From contig DNOQ01000358.1 in NCBI GenBank assembly GCA_003501665.1, positions 1 to 9,728 of the forward strand: a stretch of DNA of 9,728 nt. Reading direction: 5' to 3'. Position numbers and translations under genes: made by a program. The DNA comes from Bacteroidales bacterium. GTDB taxonomy: Bacteria; Bacteroidota; Bacteroidia; Bacteroidales; VadinHA17. The notes below the pieces were generated by a model, which saw only the letters and a program-made list of their open reading frames with translations, ran no database searches and was not told the origin of the DNA. Of the stretch, positions 1 to 5,699 are shown one piece after another. Position 1 is the first letter of the stretch, and every line of letters begins with the position of its first letter.

Positions 1-308
1 TCAAATTTCTCTGCGCTTAAATGGTCTTCAAGAATTTTTCTTATGCCTGAAAGCTCAAGAATCCCGTCACGTGGCATAGTCGGTCTCATATAATTCAGAC
101 GGCTGCTGCCTTTCATAATATTAAGGGCATCCTTTGGCTTAACACCGTCGCAGTATAAAACTCCTGCCAGAGCACCTGCACTTGCTCCCGCGACAACATC
201 AGGATATATCCCGGCTTCATTAAGAGCCTGGAGAACACCAAGATGTGCAAATCCTCTGGTTCCGCCTCCGCTCAGGACAATACCTGTCTTATAAATTTCT
301 TCTGACAT
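1..308 (-). CDS. Patatin-like phospholipase, N-terminal part (runs off left edge)
   Basis: The minus strand reads an open frame from ATG at 308-306 to the window edge, about 102 codons. It begins MSEEIYKTGIVLSGGGTRGF and shows the two patatin hallmarks: a glycine-rich oxyanion loop (GGGTRGFAHLGVL, residues 14-26) and the nucleophile elbow GASAG (G-x-S-x-G, near residues 44-48) holding the catalytic Ser. The Asp of the Ser-Asp dyad would lie beyond the edge. The family hydrolyses acyl esters of phospholipids or other lipids. No signal peptide is visible, so a cytoplasmic or membrane-associated enzyme is likely. It is divergent from the YciI-like gene. A TATATTTG box on the minus strand (477-470) is a candidate -7 element, which would give a leader of roughly 150 nt. 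The family call is firm; the substrate is unknown. Confidence 0.9.
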   Translation of the reverse strand, partial: MSEEIYKTGIVLSGGGTRGFAHLGVLQALNEAGIYPDVVAGASAGALAGVLYCDGVKPKDALNIMKGSSRLNYMRPTMPRDGILELSGIRKILEDHLSAEKF

Positions 309-469
309 TGGTAATAAATATTTTAACCTTTATTATTCATTTAACCTTTTATTAATGTTTCACTGAATTTGGTTTCACAGGACTCGCCTTTGTACGGTTT
401 CGTCACTTTATTCCTCAAATTTTGTTTTCCTGAAGTTATTGAATTAATCACCAACTACCCATGCTAAAA

Positions 470-477
470 CAAATATA
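470..477 (-). promoter_or_regulatory. Candidate Bacteroidota -7 box for the patatin gene
   Basis: Read on the minus strand this is TATATTTG, an exact match to the Bacteroidota -7 consensus TAnnTTTG. It points toward the patatin start at 308. No clear -33 TTTG is seen at the right distance; that position is occupied by the palindrome at 496-513. Such short AT-rich boxes are common by chance, so support is moderate to low. Confidence 0.3.
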
Positions 478-495
478 GTAATGAAGAAGTAATAT

Positions 496-513
496 TATCT
501 TTTATAAAAGATA
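496..513. promoter_or_regulatory. Perfect 18-bp palindrome, possible shared operator
   Basis: TATCTTTTATAAAAGATA is a perfect dyad with no spacer. It lies in the divergent spacer between the patatin (-) and YciI (+) genes. The gap to the minus-strand -7 box (470-477) is 18 bp and the gap to the plus-strand -7 box (533-540) is 19 bp, so it covers the -33 position of both candidate promoters. That placement suits a dimeric regulator acting on both genes. No regulator gene is visible nearby, so function is inferred from geometry alone. Confidence 0.4.
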
Positions 514-532
514 GTTCCAGTTATAAAAATTT

Positions 533-540
533 TAATTTTG
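533..540 (+). promoter_or_regulatory. Candidate Bacteroidota -7 box for the YciI-like gene
   Basis: TAATTTTG matches TAnnTTTG exactly, 39 bp upstream of the start at 580, so transcription would begin about 30 nt before the ATG. The -33 region lacks an obvious TTTG and overlaps the edge of the 496-513 palindrome. Confidence 0.35.
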
Positions 541-579
541 GATCAGGATAACTTAAACGATTTATAAAATTTCCGGTAT

Positions 580-873
580 ATGCAATTTTTACTTATAGCT
601 TATGACGGCACTGATTCAGAAGCATTGCAACGAAGAATGAATTGCAGGGCAGAACATCTGGAAAAGATCGCGACCGTAAAAAGAACGGGAAAATTCCTGT
701 GCGGTGGTGCGATACTTGATGAAAATGAAAAAATGATCGGTTCCATGATCCTTTATGAAACGACTGACAGGAAAGAGCTTGACAATCTTCTTCTGAATGA
801 ACCGTATGTTTATAGGAAAGTCTGGGAAAAAATTGAGATAAAACCTTTCAGAATGGCAAAAATTGAAATTTAA
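580..873 (+). CDS. YciI-family (YCII domain) protein
   Basis: This 97-residue protein spans one YCII domain, the family's usual length. It matches the E. coli YciI layout: an N-terminal beta strand ending in Asp9 (FLLIAYDG), a helix with R24-A-E-H26-L corresponding to the conserved His region, a central 'GKFLCGGAIL' strand, and the C-terminal signature NEPYVYRKVWEKIEIKPF. The family adopts a ferredoxin-like dimeric alpha/beta barrel. The conserved His/Asp pair is thought to be catalytic, but the reaction is not established for most members. It has no signal peptide, so it should be cytosolic. The start is the first ATG of the frame, without a clear ribosome binding site. It is followed after 92 bp by the thioredoxin-like gene, with a weak hairpin between. 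Confidence 0.85.
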   Translation: MQFLLIAYDGTDSEALQRRMNCRAEHLEKIATVKRTGKFLCGGAILDENEKMIGSMILYETTDRKELDNLLLNEPYVYRKVWEKIEIKPFRMAKIEI

Positions 874-894
874 AACGGTTAGCAGATCAAATCG

Positions 895-910
895 GGAAAA
901 TAATTTTTCC
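895..910 (+). terminator. Weak hairpin after the YciI-like gene
   Basis: GGAAAA (895-900) pairs with TTTTCC (905-910) around a TAAT loop. The stem is only 6 bp and its T-run lies inside the stem rather than after it. It could slow or end transcription from the YciI-like gene, but it is a poor intrinsic terminator. Confidence 0.25.
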
Positions 911-965
911 GGTAACAAATAAGTAATATTATTGTTATTAGTTTTAGAATTTAAATTTAAAAGAT

Positions 966-1547
966 ATGTCATTTACATTACAAATTGGGCAACAGGCTTT
1001 GGATTTTACACTTCCGGCAACTGACGGAAAGAAATACAGCCTGTCGGATTTCGACACATACAAATACCTTGTTATCTTTTTTACATGTAACCACTGTCCA
1101 TATGTTATCGGATCAGATGAATTGACCAGGGCGACTGCAGAAAAATTCATGAAAAAAGGAATCGGCTTTGCAGGTATAAACTCAAACAGTGAACACACAT
1201 ATGCTGAGGATAGTTTCCCCAACATGGTTAAGAGGATGGAAAAATACCGTTTTCCGTGGGTTTACCTGTATGATCAGGATCAGTCGGTTGCAAAAGTGTA
1301 TGGAGCATTAAGGACACCTCATTTTTATGTTTTTGACGAGGAGAGGAAGCTTGTATATACCGGAAGGGGTGTTGACAATCCCAGAGATACATCGAGGATG
1401 ACGGTTAATGATCTTGACAATGCACTTGAAGAGCTCATTTCAGGAAAACAAATTTCCGTTCCGGTCACGAATCCTATAGGATGTAATGTAAAATGGGAAG
1501 GAAAGGATGCACACTGGATGCCTCCGGAAGCCTGTGATCTCGTTTGA
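966..1547 (+). CDS. Thioredoxin-fold/peroxiredoxin-like protein with CNHC motif
   Basis: This 193-residue protein belongs to the AhpC/TSA-like redoxin group often annotated 'thioredoxin family protein'. The N-terminus ([20 protein letters not shown]) is the peroxiredoxin-like opening strand. The [10 protein letters not shown] segment places a CxxC redox pair at Cys41/Cys44 after the central strand. T117-P118 before HFYVFD is the cis-proline that faces the active site. The C-terminus has two more cysteines, Cys173 in the conserved NPIGCNVKW segment and Cys190 in EACDLV, close to the end. No export signal is seen, so a cytosolic thiol-disulfide role is likely, but partner and substrate are unknown. 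The ATG at 966 follows an AT-rich leader; TAGTTTTA at 939-946 is only a near match to a -7 box. Confidence 0.88.
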   Translation: MSFTLQIGQQALDFTLPATDGKKYSLSDFDTYKYLVIFFTCNHCPYVIGSDELTRATAEKFMKKGIGFAGINSNSEHTYAEDSFPNMVKRMEKYRFPWVYLYDQDQSVAKVYGALRTPHFYVFDEERKLVYTGRGVDNPRDTSRMTVNDLDNALEELISGKQISVPVTNPIGCNVKWEGKDAHWMPPEACDLV

Positions 1548-1592
1548 CCACGGATCTGATACAATTAATCAGTCTGGGTTGCGGGTTAATAT

Positions 1593-1607
1593 GAATGCCC
1601 TGCATTC
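1593..1607. terminator. Hairpin downstream of the thioredoxin-like gene
   Basis: GAATGC and GCATTC form a 6-bp perfect stem with a CCT loop in the 106-bp gap before the GH20 gene. Outside it, GGGT and ACCC could add a looser outer pairing. No T-tract follows, so this may be a terminator, a leader hairpin of the GH20 mRNA, or chance. Confidence 0.25.
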
Positions 1608-1653
1608 TGCACCCTTCAAATTAAACTTGTTAAGAATTCATACTAATAATTAA

Positions 1654-3243
1654 ATGACAATGATTTACAAAAAACAGAAACAGATTTTCCCGGCGTTGAT
1701 CCTGGTTCTTGTATTTATGATTCAGATATCATGTACGAACAGAACACCTTCGGATCTTTCAGCAGTAAGTATAATTCCCAAACCCGTCAACATTAGTTCA
1801 ACAGGTGATTATTTCACCCTGAAGCCAAATACCACAATTTTCGTCAAGGGGGAATCAGCGGAACTTTTTAACATTGGTCATTACCTTGCAGACAAATTAC
1901 GTCCCGCGACAGGTTATAAACTGAATGTTAAGACAACATTCAGCGAACCGGATAAAGGATCAATTTTACTTACTTTATCGGGAGTAGGCGGGAGCTCAAA
2001 AGAAGGAAGTTATGAACTTTCCGTTACAAAAAAACAGATCAGATTATCAGCCAGAACACATGAGGGACTGTTCTGGGGAGTTCAGACCCTCATACAGCTT
2101 TTTCCGGCCGGAATTGAAATGTCCACACCTCAGGAAGGAGCCTGGAAAATTGCCACCGGTACAATAACCGATTATCCTGAATATTCGTACAGGGGTGCGA
2201 TGCTTGATGTTGCCCGTCATTTCTTCAGCGTGGATGATGTCAGACGCTTTATTGATTTCCTTGCATATTATAAGATGAATATGCTGCATCTGCATCTGTC
2301 AGATGACCAGGGATGGAGGATCGAGATCAAATCGTGGCCGAACCTTACATTGCATGGAGGCAGTACACAGGTAGGAGGGGGCGAAGGCGGATTTTATACC
2401 CAGGAGCAGTATTCTGCCATAGTCGATTATGCAAAGGAATGTTATATTACCATAGTTCCTGAAATTGATATGCCCGGACACACGAATGCTGCTCTGGCCT
2501 CATATGCCGAACTTAACTGCGACGGCAGGGCAAGACCGCTTTATACCGGAACGGAAGTGGGATTCAGTACATTATGCACAAAAAAAGAGATAACCTATAA
2601 ATTCATCGACGATGTTATAAGAGAACTTGCAGCAATTACACCGGGGCCTTATATTCATATCGGAGGGGATGAATCGCATGTAACAAAACTGGCAGATTAT
2701 ATTCCGTTTGTTGAAAGGGTGCAGGATATTGTTGCGAATTATGGGAAATATTCAATCGGCTGGGATGAAATTGCGCTTGCAAGATTGAAATCAACCACTA
2801 TTGCACAGCACTGGTCAAATGTTGAAAATGCAAACAAGGCAGTCAGACAGGGAGCAAAGTTACTTATGTCTCCGGCCAGTAAAGCTTATCTGGATATGCA
2901 ATATGATAAATCAACCAGGCTGGGTCTGCACTGGGCAGGTTATATTGAAGTTGATGTCGCCTATAACTGGGATCCCGCCTCACTGGTAGCGGGTATAGGT
3001 AAAGAACATATAGTCGGGGTTGAAGCACCTTTATGGACAGAGACTTTAACAAATATTGATGAAATTGAATATATGGCATTCCCCCGGCTTCCGGGTATTG
3101 CAGAGATAGGATGGACTCCTGCTGCATCACGAAGCTGGGATGAATATAAAGTCAGGCTTGGAAAACACGGTGAAAGGTTTGAGGCTATGGAAATAGATTA
3201 TTATAAATCACCCCTCGTTACCTGGAGTACGCTTAATAAATAG
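1654..3243 (+). CDS. GH20 beta-N-acetylhexosaminidase, exported
   Basis: This 529-residue enzyme should remove terminal beta-linked GlcNAc or GalNAc by substrate-assisted catalysis. A signal peptide (residues 1-26) is followed by Cys27; QISC is a weak lipobox because of Gln at -3, so it may be a lipoprotein. Residues about 35-165 form the GH20b alpha/beta domain, and the (beta/alpha)8 barrel starts at YRGAMLDVARHF. Visible active-site elements are Arg180, HLHLSDDQGWR (212-222), PEIDMPGHT with His276, the catalytic pair Asp339-Glu340 in HIGGDES, Trp370, Trp387, Tyr412/Asp414 (YLD) and Trp461/Glu463 (WTE). All expected catalytic residues are present. An alternative start is Met3. Length suits a two-domain GH20 without extra C-terminal modules. 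The last codons (LNK, stop) lie in a repeat shared with the end of the downstream PIN gene. Confidence 0.95.
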   Translation: MTMIYKKQKQIFPALILVLVFMIQISCTNRTPSDLSAVSIIPKPVNISSTGDYFTLKPNTTIFVKGESAELFNIGHYLADKLRPATGYKLNVKTTFSEPDKGSILLTLSGVGGSSKEGSYELSVTKKQIRLSARTHEGLFWGVQTLIQLFPAGIEMSTPQEGAWKIATGTITDYPEYSYRGAMLDVARHFFSVDDVRRFIDFLAYYKMNMLHLHLSDDQGWRIEIKSWPNLTLHGGSTQVGGGEGGFYTQEQYSAIVDYAKECYITIVPEIDMPGHTNAALASYAELNCDGRARPLYTGTEVGFSTLCTKKEITYKFIDDVIRELAAITPGPYIHIGGDESHVTKLADYIPFVERVQDIVANYGKYSIGWDEIALARLKSTTIAQHWSNVENANKAVRQGAKLLMSPASKAYLDMQYDKSTRLGLHWAGYIEVDVAYNWDPASLVAGIGKEHIVGVEAPLWTETLTNIDEIEYMAFPRLPGIAEIGWTPAASRSWDEYKVRLGKHGERFEAMEIDYYKSPLVTWSTLNK

Positions 3244-3283
3244 AAATTCAATCTGTCAGCCACTTCTCTGAAAAGCAGACATG
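3232..3283. repeat. Left copy of junction repeat, with orphan 3' end of a BNR gene
   Basis: This 52-bp segment aligns to 4080-4130 with about 44 of 51 positions identical and one single-base gap. It begins inside the last codons of GH20 (CTTAATAAAT). On the minus strand, 3283-3248 then reads HVCFSEKWLTD followed by TGA, against HACFTEKWLAE followed by TGA at the end of the intact BNR gene (5462-4095). Beyond 3283 the similarity stops and a minus-strand stop appears at 3301-3299. It is therefore best read as a leftover 3' end of the BNR gene or of a close relative. Established by hand alignment; no statistics were computed. Confidence 0.75.
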
Positions 3284-3326
3284 TAAGAAGCACAAACCTC
3301 ATTTAATGGTCAAACTTCGGGATGGT

Positions 3327-3339
3327 AAACGTAACGTTT
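3327..3339. promoter_or_regulatory. 13-bp palindrome upstream of the toxin-antitoxin module
   Basis: AAACGT and ACGTTT form a perfect dyad around one A, about 85 bp before the antitoxin-like start. Antitoxins commonly repress their own operon by binding such dyads, so it is a candidate operator. It is short and lies some way upstream of the candidate -7 box at 3403-3410, so the assignment is weak. Confidence 0.25.
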
Positions 3340-3402
3340 TATCATCGCAATCAGATAAGATCTGGCTCTATGCATTTAAATCCTTAATTGCACAGATTTT
3401 AA

Positions 3403-3410
3403 TATATTTG
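3403..3410 (+). promoter_or_regulatory. Candidate -7 box for the toxin-antitoxin module
   Basis: TATATTTG matches TAnnTTTG exactly and ends 13 bp before the antitoxin-like ATG at 3424, giving a very short leader. A TTG at 3388-3390 is too close to be a standard -33 element. Support rests on the -7 match only. Confidence 0.3.
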
Positions 3411-3423
3411 GGAAAAAGTTGTT

Positions 3424-3627
3424 ATGATAATTGAAAGAACAAAAAGTGAAATAATATTTAGATTGCCGAAGAATGTGAATATTGATCTCCTTCAGGATTT
3501 AGCAGACTTTTTTGAATTCAGGGAAATTGCAAATAAATCAAAAGCAAAGCAGGAAGATATTGATTCTCTGGTCAAAAAGATAAAAAAAGGCAGATGGGAT
3601 CTTACGAAGAAGCAAAATGATCTATGA
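3424..3627 (+). CDS. Antitoxin-like small protein upstream of PIN toxin
   Basis: This 67-residue, highly charged protein begins MIIERTKSEIIFRLPKNV and then carries a helical stretch (LLQDLADFFEFREIANKSKA) and a Lys-rich tail. No catalytic motif or named DNA-binding fold was recognised. The call rests on context: its stop codon overlaps the start of the PIN-domain gene by ATGA (3624-3627), the usual translational coupling of antitoxin and toxin. Its N-terminal strand-like segment and Lys/Glu-rich helices resemble short Bacteroidota proteins that precede PIN toxins. The expected role is to bind and block the PIN nuclease and perhaps repress the operon. Because the toxin is interrupted, the gene may now be a remnant or a stand-alone antitoxin. 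Base composition looks more AT-rich than the flanking glycosidase genes, in keeping with acquired DNA. Confidence 0.6.
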   Translation: MIIERTKSEIIFRLPKNVNIDLLQDLADFFEFREIANKSKAKQEDIDSLVKKIKKGRWDLTKKQNDL

Positions 3628-4091
3628 GAATCGTTATAGACACTAACATTGCTTTTAGTGCAATTCTAAATACCAACAGCAGAATAAGTGAAATAATCCT
3701 GCAGCCCGGAAGTAAACTCAATTTTTATTCCACCGAACAGCTGTACAGAGAGATTCGGGAGCATCGTCAGAAAATTAAAGCGCTTTCCGGTTATTCAGAT
3801 ATTGAGCTTGACAAAATTATAGAATTAATTACCGGCAGAATACGATTTATTAACCCCAGGTTGGTTTCAAAAGAAGCATATGACTAAGCTGAATCATTGT
3901 GCCGTGAAGTGGATATCGATGACACAGAGTTTGTTGCACTGGCAGAACATTTGAAATGTCATCTCTGGAGCGGGGATAAAGAACTTCAGAAAGGACTTAA
4001 AAAAAAGGGTTGGCACAAATTTCTAAGTACAACGGATCTGGTTAAAATAGCATCCTCAAGAAGAAGAAAATATAAAAATCTTAATAAATGA
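3624..4091 (+). pseudogene. PIN-domain toxin gene interrupted by an in-frame TAA
   Basis: Reading through a single TAA at 3885-3887 gives a continuous 155-residue PIN-domain protein in one frame, the normal size for this ribonuclease-toxin family. Acidic metal-site residues fall on both sides of the stop: Asp6 (MRIVIDTNIAFSAIL) and probably Glu43 before it, Asp100 (DIDDTEFVALA) and Asp118 (LWSGDKEL) after it. The upstream 87-residue product lacks half the active site, so it should not be an active nuclease. The downstream half has only a TTG (3897) as a possible start. One substitution, for example GAA to TAA, would explain the break; no frameshift is needed. A sequencing error is possible. 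PIN toxins of TA systems cleave RNA in the cytoplasm. The stop (4089-4091) lies 3 bp from the stop of the convergent BNR gene. Confidence 0.8.
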
Positions 4092-4130
4092 AAATCATTC
4101 TGCCAGCCATTTTTCTGTAAAGCAGGCATG
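4080..4130. repeat. Right copy of junction repeat
   Basis: This is the partner of 3232-3283 in the same orientation. It holds the last codons of the PIN gene (CTTAATAAA, then TGA), a 3-bp spacer, and the final 11 codons plus stop of the intact BNR gene on the minus strand. The two copies bracket the antitoxin/PIN module; the distance between copy starts is 848 bp. Similarity fades past 4130. Confidence 0.75.
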
Positions 4131-5462
4131 AACAATGTTTTTAAGGGAAGGTTGGCCTTCGGGTCCTGGAATCTGATTGGTATAAGAGATATGTATGGTT
4201 CCGTCACTGCCCTGGATATTGGCAGGATAGTGGCCCCTTACCTCACTTCCGGGTTTCCCGTCAACAAGGATCTTTCTGTATGGCCATGTTTTACCCTCAT
4301 CCTGTGACAACCAAACTGAAAGGCGATGGCGTCCTGATTCAACATCGTTATGAACCAGAGCCCAGTTCCCGCTTTTTAAAACAACAACATCAGCAGCTGT
4401 TCCGGGATTAGGTATATCAGAATCCTCCACCATGTTCCAGGTTTTACCATTGTCGTATGATATGCTTTTAGCCAGCCTCTTTGGAGGGGGACCATTATCT
4501 CTCATGAATGCAACAATTGAGTTATCTTTTTTAAGGGCAAGAGAAGGCTGTATTGAACCTGCTCCGACGATCGGTTCGCTGAAATGCCAGATTTCGCCCC
4601 AGTCGTCCGTAATTGCTATAAGTGAGAAATCAAATCCGTCGGAATAAAGAGGCAAAAGCATTCTGTTACCGATTATCAGCGGCTTGTTACGACTTTGCCA
4701 GCCGATCCTCCGGTGTAAGGGAAAACCCAGTTCGGTTCTTACTCTTTCCCCTTTTTCATTAATTTCAGTACCTGTTGCTGTAAACCTTGTTCCTCTGGCA
4801 ATAGTGAAATACTGTTCGAGAGCTCTTTCCCAGAGTTCACTGGTAACGGGTCCTTTTTCATTGTTAATGAAGCCTTTCGCAATAAGATTTTCCCGGAATT
4901 CATTATATTTTCTTGTAAGTTTCTGAACGAATTCATCATTTTTTCCTATTCCGTCCGGTACGCTGCCGTCGGGTTTCATATGGATCATATCCTGCCATTT
5001 CCATTCGGGCGGTCCCGCTTTTTGCATATAATTTTCACTGATCCGGTATTTGAGTATTGATGATTCCCACTGGTATGCCATTACAGTATACCAGACGAGC
5101 CAGAGTCTTGATTTTCCATCCAGAAACAGCACAGGATTTATATCAGGAAAATCCGGTACATCAGCCAGGATGAATGGTTCGCTCCATTTACCTGTTTTGT
5201 GGTCACGTCTTGCACCTTTTATTGCAACATCATCGGCGGTTCTTTCCCCGCTTCCGTGGAACCATGCAACCATCAGGTCCTTATTTGGCAGTTCGACGAT
5301 TGATGAACCGTGACAATGTTGTGATTGAAACGGAAAAATGTGTTCGATTATAAGAGTATCGGGATCAGTTTCATTGATTTTTGACGTCTTCCTGTCGCCG
5401 GAGTGGCATCCGGACATAATCAGGAATAAGCAATAAATTATTAAAGCAACGTATTGTTTCAT
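4095..5462 (-). CDS. BNR/Asp-box beta-propeller lipoprotein (sialidase-like)
   Basis: This 455-residue protein is of the type usually annotated BNR_2 or exo-alpha-sialidase family. The N-terminus (MKQYVALIIYCLFLIMSGC) is a lipoprotein signal with lipobox MSGC and lipidated Cys19. Asp-box motifs mark propeller blades: TDDWGEIW (285-292, degenerate), SYDNGKTW (335-342) and SQDEGKTW (386-393). Residues about 145-240 form a long, probably helical, insertion with little repeat character. Conserved-looking Arg residues occur in GARR, HRRIGWQSR and VRGHYP, but no clear FRIP motif or full GH33 Arg triad could be assigned. True sialidase activity is therefore uncertain; related propellers act on other acidic sugars. 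The start ATG has no ribosome binding site, as usual in the phylum. The gene is convergent with the PIN gene and divergent from the PIG-L operon. Confidence 0.85.
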   Translation of the reverse strand: MKQYVALIIYCLFLIMSGCHSGDRKTSKINETDPDTLIIEHIFPFQSQHCHGSSIVELPNKDLMVAWFHGSGERTADDVAIKGARRDHKTGKWSEPFILADVPDFPDINPVLFLDGKSRLWLVWYTVMAYQWESSILKYRISENYMQKAGPPEWKWQDMIHMKPDGSVPDGIGKNDEFVQKLTRKYNEFRENLIAKGFINNEKGPVTSELWERALEQYFTIARGTRFTATGTEINEKGERVRTELGFPLHRRIGWQSRNKPLIIGNRMLLPLYSDGFDFSLIAITDDWGEIWHFSEPIVGAGSIQPSLALKKDNSIVAFMRDNGPPPKRLAKSISYDNGKTWNMVEDSDIPNPGTAADVVVLKSGNWALVHNDVESGRHRLSVWLSQDEGKTWPYRKILVDGKPGSEVRGHYPANIQGSDGTIHISYTNQIPGPEGQPSLKNIVHACFTEKWLAE

Positions 5463-5502
5463 ATGACTATATTGTTGTAAATTAAATGGTTCGAATAGCC
5501 TG

Positions 5503-5519
5503 TCCCGCCTTAAGCGGGA
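5503..5519. repeat. GC-rich hairpin in divergent spacer
   Basis: TCCCGC and GCGGGA form a 6-bp perfect stem around a CTTAA loop, in an otherwise AT-rich spacer, about 40 bp upstream of the BNR start on the minus strand. It would lie in the BNR leader RNA or in its promoter region. GC-rich hairpins of this look can be dispersed repeats in Bacteroidota, which a genome scan could test. Confidence 0.45.
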
Positions 5520-5520
5520 G

Positions 5521-5577
5521 AACCTTCATGACGTGAACTATTTTCATGAGCTTTTGTGTTTTTGTAATATGAAGGTT
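5521..5577. repeat. 9-bp inverted repeat in divergent spacer
   Basis: AACCTTCAT (5521-5529) and ATGAAGGTT (5569-5577) are perfect reverse complements separated by 39 bp. The left arm also overlaps an imperfect 13-bp dyad, TTCATGACGTGAA (5525-5537). The arrangement fits paired operator half-sites or a structured leader; nothing in the window identifies a binding protein. Confidence 0.4.
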
Positions 5578-5604
5578 TCATAGGGCCAATTTTTGAATAA
5601 ATTT

Positions 5605-5640
5605 AAAGTAAAATTAATTCTAAATAATCAGTTTTACTTT
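5605..5640. repeat. Second 9-bp inverted repeat, before PIG-L operon
   Basis: AAAGTAAAA (5605-5613) and TTTTACTTT (5632-5640) are perfect reverse complements with an 18-bp spacer. The right arm ends 18 bp before a weak -7-like box, TAAATTTA (5659-5666), so it could control the operon starting at 5700. The arms are AT-rich, so chance is a real alternative. Confidence 0.35.
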
Positions 5641-5699
5641 CCGGTTTAATAATATTTCTAAATTTACAATGAAGAAAGACCTATAATTTAAAATTCAGT

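Noticed and set aside
322..349. Direct repeat TTTAACCTTT at 322-331 and 340-349
   Set aside because: Two 10-bp AT-rich copies 18 bp apart in a low-complexity leader are likely to arise by chance. No third copy or dyad was found.
616..972. 118-codon minus-strand frame opposite the YciI-like gene
   Set aside because: It is antisense to a clear YciI-family gene, has no recognisable motif and extends into AT-rich spacer; it is a shadow frame.
3897..4091. Separate small gene starting at TTG 3897
   Set aside because: It is in the same frame as the upstream PIN half and continues the PIN domain exactly. A TTG without ribosome binding site is a poor start, so it is the rear half of a broken gene.
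4684..4926. Plus-strand frames opposite the BNR gene (also 4432-4647 and 5050-5313)
   Set aside because: They are antisense to a well-supported lipoprotein gene, with Ser/Leu-rich low-information sequence and no domain.
5669..5686. Five-codon leader peptide (MKKDL, stop) upstream of the PIG-L gene
   Set aside because: It is too short to separate from chance, and it has no run of one amino acid and no attenuator structure next to it.
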